Notes under the pieces: generated by a model
What the model was told of the DNA's origin: nothing
Database searches by the model: none
What the model saw: the letters and a program-made list of their open reading frames with translations, nothing else
Made by a program: the position numbers and the translations under genes
Assembly (NCBI RefSeq): GCF_014633365.1
Contig: NW_026267106.1
Span: 1 to 64,000, forward strand
Reading direction: 5' to 3'
Source: Diospyros lotus
Lineage: Eukaryota; Streptophyta; Magnoliopsida; Ericales; Ebenaceae
DNA length: 64,000 nucleotides
Part shown: positions 34,719-47,121 of the stretch, piece after piece
Layout: each line of letters opens with the position of its first letter
Numbering within the stretch: position 1 is the stretch's first letter

Positions 34719-37698
34719 CATAATAAGAAATTCGGAATTTAGCAGCGAATGTTTAGCGACGAAAATTTCCTTCACTATTTTGCGACGGAACTACAACGGA
34801 TTATAGGAAAAAAAATTTACGACGGAAATAATTAAAAAAATAAAAAATTAATTAAAAAATTATTTTTTTAGCTACGAAAAAAAAATCCGTCGCTAAAATT
34901 AACAACGAAAAATAAATTTCGTAGCTAAATTTTAAAATAAAAAAATTAATTTTAGTATTAGTTTAAATAATAATAAAAAAAATGAAAAATTAATTTTAAC
35001 GACGGATTTAATATTCTATCACTAATTTTACTGGAAAAATTATTTTCGTTGCTAAACAATAAAATTTTAATTTTAATTTTTTTATTATTAAAAGTTATCG
35101 ACGGAAATAACTTTTCATCGCTAATTTTAGCGACAGATTATTATTTTCGTTGCTAAATTTTAATAATAAATAAATTAAATTTAATATTAATTTAAATAAC
35201 AAAAAAATTAAAAATTAAAGTTAGTGACAGATTCCAAATCCATCGGTAACTTTAATTTTTTTTATTTTTTATTTTTTATTTTTTATTTTTATTCAATTAA
35301 TTTATAAATATTTAAATTTGAGATTAATATTTAAATATATAAATATTTAAATTTTATAAAAAAATTAAATATAAAAAATTAATTTATAAATTTTAAATAT
35401 ATCAATTAATATATTTCATGTGCATCAAATAAAAAATATATTAAATGTATAATAATTAACTATTTGTAATATTTATTAAATGTGTACAAAATGTAAACAA
35501 ACACTACATTTAAAAAATAAATAAAAAGTTTTAAAATGATAATATTGTTATTGTTAAAAATTTTATTATTTTAAATTTTAAAAATCATAAAAATAAAACA
35601 ATATCGAGGAATTATATTATATAGAAAGGAGTCTAGAATCTATCTTATAAATCTCTTTATCTCTATCAATAGGAGAATTTTTCGCTAACCTAAAAAGTTT
35701 AAAAATCATAATATATGGATAACATTGTGTCTTTTACTTGATAACAATATCATATGTCACTATCTAATATATAGACATTGTAACACAATTAACTGTATAA
35801 TTAAGTCATTCATAATAAATAATTAGAGAAGTGGCATGTGTTATTCTTGTTAAAAAATAAAAAATATATAAATAAATATTTATTTAGTATATTTAGGTAA
35901 CGTTGGTTAAAATGAGCAAAATAAGAGAGTATCAAGATAAGTCCGAAATGGTTTTCAGACCAAGATATGGAATGGTCAAACGGGTCTGTCATTAACTACG
36001 ACAGTTTCTCAATCAACAATGAAATCCATTAGCATTGTTCTATTTTGTTATTGGGAATCTTAAGTAAGGTGGAAGTTTTGAATTTTTATTTTTAATTTTT
36101 TTTTTGTGAAGCTCGAGATTTATCCTAGTAATCTGTAGATGTTTTGTAGGTTTCGTTTAATATAATTTTTATTTATAAAAAAAAATAATTATTTGAGACA
36201 ACAAACTATTAATAAATAATTCAATATATCAAACTAATTTATTATAATTATTAAATTTATAACATAATTATACTTTTAAATAAATATTAATTTGAAATAC
36301 AATAATTTAAATTATTTTATTATCACATTTTTAACGATTAAAATAAGATTTTATTTAAATTATATAATAATGATCATAATTTAAATTATTTTATCAGTTA
36401 TCATAATCTTAAATTATATTATTTTTATCAATTAAATAATTATTAATATTATTTTTATAAATTATATTATCTTTTATTTAATTATTAAATATTTAAAAAC
36501 TAAATAAATTCAAGAGGATGGAATCACCCCGCCTCTATCCTGGCCAAATCCCCCCTTCCCAGCCGCCCAAAAATCCCAAATCCCCCCAAACTCCCCAAAT
36601 CCCTTTCTCTGGCTTTCTAACTATTTCTGGCTCTCTCGCCCTCTCTTTCTCTCTCGCTCGCTGCCTCGCCCTCGCCCTCGCTCTCTCGCTCTCGCTCACG
36701 GCTCGCCTTCGCTCTTACCTCTTGCCTCTTGCTCTCGCTCGCTACGTTGCCCTTGTCTCTCGCTTGCTCGCTCTGTCGCTCTCACTCGTGGTTCGCCTTC
36801 GCTCGCTACCTCGCCCTAGCCAAGGTTTAGCTATTTCTTGGTTAAATTGTTTTTGTCTTGTGTGTACCTTTGTTTTGGTTAAATTGTTTTGCTATTGTTT
36901 CTGCCTTTGTTTTGTTTTGTGGTATTTGCTTTGTTTTGTTTTGTCGTATGCCCTTTGTTTTGTTTTTGCCTTGGTTAAATTGTTTCTATCTTATGTACCT
37001 TTGTTTTGTTTTGTAGGTTCTTTTTTGCCTTGTTTTGTTTGTTTATATGCTTTGCTTACAACCTCTTGGCCTTTCCAATGATGTAAACCTTATTATTATA
37101 CATGTTTATTAAGATTGTAATTTTATTCATTTTTTTGGGTTATATTTAAAGTTTAGATATTTAAGTATTAATTTTTAATATTAATTAATTATCACTTTTT
37201 TAATAATTTTATCTATTTTCACAACACTTTAAGTGGTGTTCCTTTTCTAATGTAGCGAAAATATTTTTTTATTTTTTAATTATTATTAATTATTAATTTT
37301 TTATTTTTTAATATGCTTTAGAGACGGAATATTTTTATTTTTAATATATTTTATTGACATGAATTTGTACTAAAAAGAGAAAAAATATATTTTAGCAACG
37401 AAAATATTTCATCGCTATAATAAAGTCTTATTTTTTTATAAAATAGCAACGAAATATTTCGTCGCCAAAATAAATTCTTATTTTTTTATAATTTTTTTTT
37501 TAAAAATAGCGACGAAAATTTCTATCGCTAAATTTAAAAAATTATATTTAGTGACGAAAAATTTTTTGTCACTAAATTGGGGACAGATCCATTGCAAAAA
37601 AAAATAATGACGATCACTTCAACGACGGACAGAGTCCGTCACTAAATTGATTTAGCGATGAAATATTTCTATTGCTAAAATTCGAAATTCTTGTAATG
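34719..37698. mobile_element. CACTA-type non-autonomous DNA transposon
   Basis: The ends read inward as CATAATAAGAAATTCGGAAT and CATTACAAGAATTTCGAATT, both close to the plant CACTA end CACTACAAGAAAT. The 3-bp duplication ACT flanks it (34716-34718, 37699-37701), as expected for CACTA. Both subterminal regions (34740-35270 and 37250-37680) are packed with TTTAGCGACGAAA-type motifs in both directions, as in other CACTA elements where the transposase binds. No transposase was seen; the interior is AT-rich apart from a CTCGCT-rich patch (36620-36830). Confidence 0.78.
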
Positions 37699-37701
37699 AC
37701 T

Positions 37702-39062
37702 CATCACTATCAATTCCATATATCTAAAACTACATGTGTATCTAGAGGATCCCTCACATTCCTAAGTAACCCTTCAACTTGCCATGTATCTAGACTTTTC
37801 AGATTTAAGTTTATTTCCAACAGATTGTAATTGTATCTCCATCCTTGTGATTTAGCCATCAACAAAGACTGCTTGGTCGCATGTGCAATTTCTTGAGTTC
37901 TTATTTCCATTGTCTTCTAAGAATTGGATAAGCTTATTCCATGCGCTGCGTTGATTTTCTAAATCAAGGCCTGCAAGTCAAAAAAAAATTTCTTTCTGGA
38001 ACTTGGTTAATTGCATGTAAATCTCTTTTTCTACATTTTCATTGCAAAAAATATGAGGAATTTCAGTTGATCCTTCTTTCCTCTAATGTTTAAGTTGCAA
38101 TTGGTGTCATCATTAGAGGTAACCTCCTTTTATGTCACTGAAGATCAATCTGTCCAAGTGTAGCCCCAGAAGTGGAACCATTTGAACATTGTTCTAGCTT
38201 ACAATTATGAACGAAAATGTGCACTGCATTTGATATTGGGCCCCTCTTTTGCTAGCTCTTACCTTCCGTTTTTTGAGTCTGCTTTCATTTTTCACCTCTC
38301 AACTCAACTCTTTTATTGACTTAAATAGTTTTTGTTTTTTTCTGAATTAATCTCAATATCTATATCTTTTAAATTTGAGGATACAAATTAACATTTTATA
38401 CTAGAAAAATTAAATATATGAAAATGATTAATCTCGCTATGTAGGAGGAAAAAGATCTAGCATTTAAAAAATTCTTAAAAATTCCAAAAAAAATCATCTC
38501 CTGTCTACTACATTCCTAGCATACTACTGAAAAGTTCTGGTCAAGAATGACATTTGGCATTTTAAAATGTTAGCGACATTCCTGAGTAATTTTCTTTTCT
38601 ATGTCCAGTCTCAGACTGAATCAAAGTAAAGGAGACCTGGCCGGAATCCCTCATTCAAGAGATTCATGGAGTCTGGCAAGTGGGAAGAGAATCGCCAAAA
38701 GAGCTTCAGAGAAAGAAGATCAACCTACAAGGAACTGCAACCAAGTCATCAATTTCCCAAGCTGAATGCTGATGCATTGCAGCATGCTCGAATAGAATGG
38801 GAAGGTACCATTACTAGCTAACCTCACTATGCCCTCACATGCAGCTGAAAGTCCAATAAATTCCAGACAGCATACTTCATACGAGAGAAGAATGATCTAT
38901 ATATTTGTGATGCAAATATATATATATATATATATATATGTTCTAGCTAGGGATGCAACACTCATTCGTTTGCCCCTTAATTTTCTCCATATACAATATA
39001 TATGAGGAAAAGTGACGACGAACAAGTAAAAGTTTTATTTATTTTCTCTTAACAAACACACT
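37702..39062. other. intergenic, one exon-like stretch
   Basis: Nothing identified. 38666-38821 (+) can be read as a 51-codon stretch rich in charged residues (MESGKWEENRQKSFRERR at its start) between an AG-like and a GT-like site (GGGAAG then GTACC). It may be a leftover exon of an unknown gene or chance. A (TA)n run lies at 38915-38939. Confidence 0.25.
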
Positions 39063-39932
39063 TGTTCAGAACTATAGTCCTTGTTGTTTTTTGTTTCCCA
39101 ATGAGGCCCAAGTCTGTGACGAATAGTCGGATTTATCTTAATAGGCTTCGGCCCAGGATTGAAGTACCGTCCAAATATACCACCAATTGGCAGCCCATTA
39201 AAAAGTCGGGCTATAAGCCCTTAATTAAGCCTTTGGAGGAGAAATGGGCTGAGCCCATTTGCTCAAGACTTAAGGAAGCCCAAACCCAAGCCAAATGGCC
39301 ACTTAGTTATGCCCTAGCACCGTCATATATAAGGCATTTTTTCTGCTTTCTTTACCCTCATTTGACGGCCGAACTCTCTCTCTCCTTCTCTCTTTGCTCT
39401 CCCGATATTTTTCCTTTGATGGCTGATCTTCATGAGTTGGTTCTTCCTTTTTCTGCCAGATCTCCTTTTCATGGCAGTGGTCTTCCTTTCCTTTGGAAGC
39501 CCTTGGTCGATCGGTGAGTAGCCCCTATTTAGTTGGTTCAGCATATCCTTTCTTTGAGGTAAGCTTTCTGATATTGTTCTTCGTCCCATATCTTTGTGAT
39601 CGTTCTTGTTCCTTAGTGGATCTTGCTATGAACGTAACCTGTGTAGTTTTTGGGAGAAGTTTTGGTGTTCTGGCCGAGAGGGTTTTGGGCTCCAATTTGG
39701 GGGTTTTCGTGGCTTGTTTCTTGAGTGCTTCTGTGAGGCTTGGTGTCCCTATTTTTGGAGTTACATGGGTGGTACAATCTGGACAGATCCAAATCTGAGC
39801 CTTGGAAAGCTATTTTACAAGGAGTTTCTTTTATTGTTACTCTTTTGTGTTCTTGGCTGGTTTTCGATATCTCTTTGGTTTTGCTTATATTTTGTTCTAA
39901 CCCTCTGTTTTGGTAAGTGTTCTTCCGCAACA
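39063..39932 (+). repeat. copia-type 5' LTR
   Basis: About 870 bp from TGTTCAGAAC to CCGCAACA, followed two bases later by the primer site TGGTATCAGAGCC (39935-39947), complementary to initiator tRNA-Met. A TATA-like CATATATAAGGC lies near 39326. ORFs inside (39062-39517, 39606-40055) are LTR/leader DNA. The internal region breaks off near 40100. Confidence 0.7.
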
Positions 39933-39934
39933 AA

Positions 39935-39947
39935 TGGTATCAGAGCC
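39935..39947 (+). other. copia primer-binding site (tRNA-iMet type)
   Basis: TGGTATCAGAGCC, the standard plant copia primer site, directly after the LTR end. Confidence 0.8.
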
Positions 39948-40133
39948 TTTTGTGGCTCCTGGGTTGTGCAAAATCAAACCCTAATCGAAAAACCTCTTTG
40001 GTTTCCTCGATCGATTTTCATGGTAAGTGGTTCTAGGGTTTACGTTGGAACCTAAATCGTTTAACTCTTATTGGAAGAAGTTAGATAAATTTATCTGAAG
40101 ATCGATTTTCACGGTAAGGGTAAAACCCAGAAG

Positions 40134-40335
40134 ATTTCAAGAAGGGGACCTGGTCCTAAGGAACATTGAAGGTCTGAGCAAACAATCCGCACAAGGAAAG
40201 CTCGGCGCGAACTGGGAAAGCCCTTACCGATTCACCAACAACCTCAGCAATGGAGCTTACCACATGGCTAAACTCCCAAGAAAGCCCCAGCCCAGGTCAT
40301 GGAATGCGGCTAGCCTACGAAGATATTATAGCTAA
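40134..40335 (+). pseudogene. Tat-type polyprotein C-terminal end
   Basis: One frame reads GDLVLRNIEGLSKQSAQGKL, then GANWESPYRF, GAYHMAKL and a SWNAASLRRYY end with a stop, matching the end of integrase in Tat/Retand elements (compare GDLVLRRASV and WEGPYGVTE in element B). It abuts copia leader DNA upstream, so the join near 40100 is a chimera of two elements. The rest of pol is absent. Confidence 0.75.
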
Positions 40336-40350
40336 GCAACTATTTCCTTA

Positions 40351-41575
40351 CCTCGAGCTTCCTCGGTTTAGCCCCGACCTCGGGTAACCTCGGCCACTCT
40401 CCCTGAAGATAGTCTTGTATCAAACAGGCATTGGCAGACCTCGAGCTTCCTCAGTCTAGCCCCGGCCTCGAGTAACATCGGTCACTCTCCCAGAAGATAG
40501 CCTTGTATCAAACAGGCATTGGCAAACCTCGAGCTTCCTCGGTCTAGCCCCGGCCTCGAGTAAACTCGGCCACTCTCCTTGAAGATAGTCTTGTATTAAA
40601 TAGGCATTAGCAGACCTCGAGCTTCCTCGATCTAACCCCTGCCTTGAGTAACATCGGTCACTCTCCTAGAAGATAGCCTTGTATCAAACAGGCATTGACA
40701 GACCTCGAGCTTCCTCGGTCTAGCCCCGGCCTCGAGTAACCTCGGCCACTTTTCCTAAAGATAGCCTTATATCAAACAGGCATTGGCAGACCTCGAGCTT
40801 CCTCGATCTAGCCCTGGCCTCGAGTAACCTCGGTCACTCTACCTAAAGATAGCCTTGTATCAAATAGGCATTGGCAGACCTCGAGGTTCCTCGGTCTAGC
40901 CCCAGCCTCGAATAAACTCGGCCACTCTCCCTGAAGATAGTCTTGTATCAAACAAGCATTGGTAGACCTCGAGGTTCCTCGGTCTAGCCCCGGCCTCGAG
41001 TAACCTCGGCCACTTTCCCTGAAGATAGCCTTATATCAAACAAGTATTCGCAGACCTCGAGCTTTCTCGGTCTAGCCCCGGCCTCGAGTAACCTCAACCA
41101 CTCTCCCTGAAGATAGCCTTGTATCAAACAAGTATTGGCAGACCATGAGCTTCCTCGATCTAGCCCTCGCCTCGAGTAACCTCGGCCACTCCCCAAAGTT
41201 AGCCTTATATCAAACAAGCATTAGCAGACCTCGAGCTTCCCCGATCTAGCCCTGGCCTCGAGTAACCTCGGTCACACTTCCTGAAGATAGCCTTGTATCA
41301 AACAGGCATTGGTAGACCTGGAGCTTCCTCGGTCTAGCCCCAGCCTCGAGTAACGTCGGTCACTCTCCCTGAAGATAGGCTTGTATCAAATAGGCATTGG
41401 CAGACCTCGAGCTTCCTCGATCTAGCCCTGACCTCGAGTAACCTCGACCACTCTCCCTGAAGATAGCCTTGTATCAAACAAGTATTGGCAGACCTCAAGC
41501 TTCCTCAGTCTAGCCTCGGCCTCGAGTAATCTCGGCCACTCCCCAAAGTTAGCCTTGTATCAAATAGGCACAGCA
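40351..41575. repeat. 88-bp tandem repeat, 14 units
   Basis: Units start with CCTCGAGCTTCCTCGGTCTA at 40351 and then every 88 bp (one unit is 86) to 41493. Each contains CCTCGAGTAACCTCGGCCAC and AGATAGCCTTGTATCAAACA. It follows directly after the pol end of a Tat-type element, the place where such elements often carry tandem arrays. 88 is not a multiple of three, so ORFs in it are chance. Confidence 0.92.
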
Positions 41576-41769
41576 TAAACAGATCTTGGGTCACCTTGAA
41601 CTCACTCAACCCGCTAAATATAAGGTAACCAAGAATTTTTCATTTTATTACTCGTAACTCTTTCAATACAAGTATTAGCAGGACCTCGGGCACAACCCTA
41701 TCATTACTCTAGGGCTTCGAGTCTGCCACAGCCCTATCTAGCCATGCCTTATACCAGACAGGCACAATG

Positions 41770-42500
41770 AAACTCGAGCTCGCCTCAGTCATCCATTTGC
41801 AGTGCTTCGGACCTATGTCGACGCAGTCCGTCACAAGACCTCAAGCCCGCTTCGGTCCTCCGTTGGCAGTGCTACAGACCTAGGTTGACGCAATCCGTCA
41901 CTGGACCTCCAGCCCTTCTCGGTCATCCGTTGGCAATGCTTCGGACCTGGGTCAATGCAGTCCATCACAGGACCTCGAGCGCGCCTTGGTCCTCCGTTTG
42001 CAGTGCTTTGGACCTAGGTTAACGCCATCTGTCACAAGACCTCGAGCCCATCTCGATCCTCCGTTGGCAATGCTCTGGACCTAGGTCGATGAGGTATGTC
42101 CCTGGACCTCGAGCCTGCCTCGATCCTCCGTTTGTAGTGCTTCGGACCTACATTGACGCGGTTTATCACAAAACCTCGAGCCTGCCTCAGTTCTCTGTTT
42201 ACAGTGCTGCAGACCTAAGTCGACGCGGTCCGTCATAGGACCTCGAGCCCTCCTTGGTCCTCCGTTTGTAGTGCTCTGGACCTAGGTCGACGCTGTCCAT
42301 CACAGGACCTTAAGCCCGTCTCGATCCTCCGTTTGCAGTGCTCCAGACCTAGGTCGACGCTATCTATCACAAGACTTTGAGTTAGCTCGGTCCTCCACTA
42401 GCAATGCTCGGGATCCAAACCGATGCAGTCAGTAGCAAGACTTCAAGTTATCTCGATCCTCTAATAACCATGCTCAGGACCTAGACCAATGCAGACCTCA
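41770..42500. repeat. 67-bp tandem repeat, about 11 units
   Basis: Landmark GCAGTGCTTCGGACCTAGGT recurs every 67 bp from about 41799 to 42467; units also hold GACGCAGTCCGTCACAGGAC then CTCGAGCC. It shares the ACCTCGAGC word with the 88-bp array but is otherwise different. 42500-42720 holds further diverged relatives. Confidence 0.88.
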
Positions 42501-42792
42501 GGCACAGGTTCGTCACTGTTCTAGGGCCTCGATGCTTCCTCGGCCATATCAAGCCACGCCTTGTATCAGACAAGCACACAGGATCTCGAGCCTACCTCGG
42601 TCCAACTTCCATTCTCAAGTCGTGCCTTATATCAGAAAGGAACATCGGACCTCGAGTCTACCTAGGGCCAACTCCAAAGTTGTGCCTCGAATCAGACATC
42701 CAACTCTCCAAAACTAGCACATGCAACAAAAACTACCCAGGCCTCCCTTTTCTAGCTCGAACGCTCGTTACTCGAGTATCCGACCTGGGGGT

Positions 42793-43298
42793 TGTGGACC
42801 ATCTAGGCCCAATCTCGGCCCTCTTCTTAGACCCAATCTCAGCCCAACCTTGGCCCTCCCTCTAGACCTAACCTTGGCCTAGTGCTAGCCTGTCACGACA
42901 TCATTGTAATCCCCACTAGCTATCCGCGCGGCAGCCCCAGATCCTGTCCTCATTAATGGCGGATCCCATCCACATTAATGAGGGTCATGTCACCACCATG
43001 CTAGCACCTGGGAACCTCCACCGGCGCCGGATAGTCAGTCCCATCACTTGTAAACGTACGACGCATGCATGCAGGAGGACATCTCCCCCTCTTATATCAA
43101 TCAGCTCTCTTCAGAGCCAAGGTATGTTCTGACCTCTGATCTACTGATATACTATCTCTCCTTATTCTCTTACTCACTCGAGCGTCGGAGTGTTTGCAGG
43201 TGCCAGCCGCCCCCCTCTCGAACGGACCCATCACCGGACCCCGTGCCCTGCTGTTGCGATCCCACCTCTGATCATCCTCATTTGGTCAGGAAGGAACA
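42793..43298 (+). repeat. 3' LTR of the Tat-type fragment
   Basis: Begins TGTGGACC after a GACCTGGGGGT purine-rich tract and ends AAGGAACA, about 506 bp. It has a TATA-like TCTTATATCAAT near 43090 and a GAGCGTCGGAGTG word seen in other Tat LTRs here. ACTAT follows at 43299-43303. The 5' LTR is missing, so boundaries are by end motifs only. Confidence 0.5.
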
Positions 43299-43469
43299 AC
43301 TATATATAATTAATTAATAAATTCAACTAGATAAAAGAAACAAAGCAAAACTTATAAAATAAAACTGTAAATAAAGGATAATATAGCAAAGACCTTAATT
43401 ATTATACTGGATTTTTATCAATTTCGCATATTTACAACCCAATTGGGGTTGAAGTTCTAAAGTTGTGTG

Positions 43470-45350
43470 CGTTTTGTTTTTAGTTTTGATTTTTAAATTT
43501 ATTTTTAATTTCTTATTTTGAGAATTTGTTTTCAAAAAATTAAAACACATTCTCTTTGTCATTTTGAAAAATTATTTTTCAAAACAAAAATTTAGAAAAA
43601 ATGTTATTTTTAAAAATAACAAAGGAAATCCATTTTGCATTTTCCATATTGGAAACCGAAACAAAGCCCACCGCCATCACTACAAATTGACGGCAGCCAG
43701 AGGACGGTCGCGTAACCACCATCGTAACCATCGCCTCCACGATTGTAGCCACCGTCTCGACGGCCGCCACCGCTGTGAAAATGAAAATACAGAGAGAGAA
43801 AGAAATTAACGCTCAATGTAACAATGAAAGCTCGGTGGTTAAATATATTCAATGTGTTCAGCCACCGCAATCAATTCTCTCAACACATATTTATAGTTGA
43901 ATGTGGATAAGTTTAAATTTTGGACCGTTGTGAGTGGTTGGACGAGCATTAATTGCACCAAAAACTAGCCGTTACAAGTTTTTGAAAAACAAACTATCGA
44001 CAGACAAAAATGGTTATTCGACTATATTTTTAAATAAAACAAGACATAGTCGATAGACAAGAAAGTATAGTCGACTATTGTTCAACAAAATCTAGTGATA
44101 GTCGACAAATCTTTTTATATAGTCGACAGATACAAAAATACAAAGAAATTTTATAACATCATATGTATACACAGTCGACAGAAGAAAAAGCATAGTCGAC
44201 TATCCTTACATAATAGTCGACAGAATGGAATATAGTTGACAGAAGCCATACATAGTCGATAGAACATATAAGTATAATCGACTATCTTTAGGCATAGTCG
44301 ACTATCCTCAAGCACATAGTCGACTATTGACCGGCATAGTCGACAACACTAAAACACATAGTTGATTATCCATTATGAAAAATTGAATACTTAACATATC
44401 CTCATTTTGATTCTTTTGAAAGCAGATTGAGATTATCAAACACGTGTTTATTTTGAATTTAAACACACTCAACCATACTCTACATTTCTCCTATATAGAT
44501 TTTCATAACTTTGCTTCAAGAAGATTTAAAGATTGATTTTCTCATTCATATAGATTAATTCAAAAACAAACTTATCCATATAGATTTACTCACTCATTTA
44601 GAGAGATTGATTTTCATATAGTCATTATCAAAATCATTTTATTTTTCAAGAGTAAAAGATCACGATCTCTGTGAGCAAACGAACCTTTGAATCAAGGATC
44701 TGGCCAAATTGAGAGAAGGCTCTCTTAAGGGCGTTGTCATCGGTGACCTAGGCAAGCCCTCCGACAAAGCACCTGTACTCGACCTCGGCAACCATGGCAA
44801 AATTAAGAAGAGAATAAACCCTAGAAAATTCACACCAACTCAGGCACCGAATAGAAATTCACACCGACATGCAACTTATCCCATTGCGCACAGGAAACAC
44901 TCATGGGAAAAACGCAAGAGCAAGTAATGATTGAGAGAACCAAGATAGGGATGGACCTACTGGAGCAAAGCAGTACACTAACTGATCTAGCTTCAGATAA
45001 GTTGGAAGGAAAGGCGGCGGTAGTCGGCGAGTCTAGGCAGGAGGAAGGAGAGAGAGGGGAGAGAGAAACGGGTGGGTAGATGGGGGAGGCGCCCCTTTCT
45101 AGGGGCTTCCGCTGCTGAAACACAGAAAATGAGTTACCGAAGTGAACACGTTTTGGATGTAAGGATTTTTTGTGTTTTGGATTAGCTAGTTGTTTTGGCT
45201 GAAAACAACCAAAACAACGGTTTCCTTTATAAATTTTTTTTATTTTTAAAAATATATTTTTGAAAATGACAAAGAGAACGCATTTTCATTGTTTTAGAAA
45301 ACTGAAAATTAAAAATGACTTGAAAACAATAAAGAGAACGTAGTCTAAGG
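43470..45350. mobile_element. putative non-autonomous DNA transposon with long inverted ends
   Basis: The left end contains ACATTCTCTTTGTCATTTTG at about 43546; the right end on the other strand has GCGTTCTCTTTGTCATTTTC, each followed by similar A/T blocks. Further out the right end has CGTTCTCTTTATTGTTTTCA. Inside are a GC-rich part (43660-43780), the GTCGAC motif cluster, and 44640-45120 with modest GC. No transposase. A possible 9-bp duplication matches only 6 of 9. Confidence 0.38.
43990..44372. repeat. 16 copies of a GTCGAC-centred motif
   Basis: The palindrome ATAGTCGACTAT or its half-changed form ATAGTCGACAGA occurs about 16 times in 380 bp at irregular spacing of 10-55 bp (for example at 44066, 44097, 44120, 44191, 44294, 44317, 44336). 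Some copies carry one change (GTTGAC, GTCGAT). Confidence 0.8.
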
Positions 45351-46430
45351 GATTCAAAGTAATGCCAAACTTAGTGTTCTTTGGAATATTAATTTTTATA
45401 GTTGTAGTATATATAGAGTTATTAAGAGAGAAAATCATACAAGTGATTGCAGGCCAATACAAGAGATAAAAAGGGTAAAATGCACTCACAAGGACCGTGA
45501 GTTTTATTTCTATTTTATTTTGGTCAATTTTAGTTTAGTTTTACATAATTAAGATTTAATTAACCTCATTATTTACCAAAAATAAAATAAAATATACCAC
45601 AAAAAAACCGTCCAAAACCATTTTTAAATAATAGAAGATTTGAGTGCAATTCACCCTAAAGATAATTTAAAAAGGAAATGATGCAAAAAATAGTCCCAAT
45701 TCAAATTTGATATTTTTTAATCTTAATATTATTCCTCAAACTCAAACTCAAATTTGAATTTGTGGGGAGCACATAAAAGGTGAATGAACTTTGATGAAAA
45801 CATTAAAAGTTTTGAGTTATACCAATTAAAGTCAAGAAGTGTCACCAACAACATTTTTTTTTTATTTCTGTTGCTACATCTCCTTCCCATGGGACTATAA
45901 GAACATATTTTATTTTCTTCTTTTCCCATGATTTTTCACATCATTTGGTTACTTTCACTGTGCCATTTGGATGGGGAAAAAAAAATTCTTCTTTTAATTT
46001 GATTCCTAACCAAGAGGTCTTGATGAGTTTAAAATGATATCGTTAACAGATTCTTTATATAATAAAATAGATAATATTATTATTTTGTGAGCTGTCGATA
46101 CGAGAATCTGCTATATTATATATATTGTTATTCCATCTGCACCTAACTATGAGAATTATTAGAAAACAATGAAATGAAAATAACCAACCTCCAGCCGAGT
46201 TAATATCGTAATGCAAATTTCACATTAAGGTTTATTTGGGAACTTGACGGTCATCTGGCAGTCAGCAATCTTATCCTCTCCTTCACCAATAGCTCATAGA
46301 TTTTGCCTTCCCACCCCAACCAAAAAAAAACTAAGTCAACAAAATATACTAACTAAAAATGGGAATTACAGAGCATATACAGATCAAATTGCAACCTTGC
46401 CCACAGTATCATATCATTTCTTGACCAGCC
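45351..46430. other. AT-rich intergenic DNA upstream of EXLB copy 2
   Basis: No gene or element recognised. Confidence 0.4.
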
Positions 46431-46435
46431 CATGG

Positions 46436-46486
46436 CTTTTGATTTGATTGTCAGCCATTCATCATTCATGACTATCAAATCAAAAG
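46436..46486. promoter_or_regulatory. hairpin motif upstream of EXLB copy 2
   Basis: Arms CTTTTGATTTGATTGTCA (46436-46453) and TGACTATCAAATCAAAAG (46469-46486) pair over 18 bp with one mismatch around a 15-nt loop. It lies about 640 bp before the ATG and matches the duplicated hairpins upstream of the other EXLB gene. Confidence 0.6.
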
Positions 46487-47018
46487 AAGAGCTGTTTTGG
46501 TTCATATATCCATTAATACCCATATGTATAAGGATCTGAGGGTTCTAGTTCCGTTACGTGGTGAAAGATAAAATAATATTTTTATTGTATACATCCTTTA
46601 AAACAAAGAAAATCATATCTCTTGAAATTTAATAAAAAAATAATTGACATGATATTTGAATTGAAAATTTTGACTCGCCAATATTACACCGATTATAATT
46701 AACTTTGAAGATATGTGACAATAATTTTTTCAAAGTATAAATGATTTTTAATGACAAAAAACTATAAACTATCAATTAATGAACCCAGCATACACTCATG
46801 TCATTTGGCCTATATATATATATCATTACTACGACCAATTCTTTTTATAATCAAAGTAGATATACTAAAAAGTGAAGAATTCTAACCTAGTGACTTTGAA
46901 TTATTAAAATATTATTTCTCCCGTAAACTAATGGTTAACATTTTCTATACGAAAAATTACTTTAAAATCTCACTTTGATCCAATGGAAGGCAGCATGCAG
47001 TAACCCTCTCCTGTGGCC

Positions 47019-47026
47019 TATAAATA
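47019..47026 (+). promoter_or_regulatory. TATA box of EXLB copy 2
   Basis: CCTATAAATACAG, with TATAAATA here, 96 bp upstream of the ATG, matching the other EXLB gene. Confidence 0.7.
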
Positions 47027-47121
47027 CAGATCTCCGTATGTAAACTCCTCACATCACATCTCAACTTCTGATACTAATTACGTCTTTCTTCTTCAAAATT
47101 TGAAGAGATCCAATTTAAGAA

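Noticed and set aside
36518..37081. 187-residue open frame inside the CACTA-type element
   Set aside because: Built from CTCGCT and TTTTGTTT runs giving Leu/Ser and Phe/Val low complexity; no domain and no conserved start context.
39062..40055. 151- and 149-codon ORFs
   Set aside because: They lie in a copia LTR and its leader, across the primer-binding site.
40351..42500. CRISPR-like array
   Set aside because: Units are contiguous 88- and 67-bp tandem repeats without spacers, in plant retrotransposon DNA.
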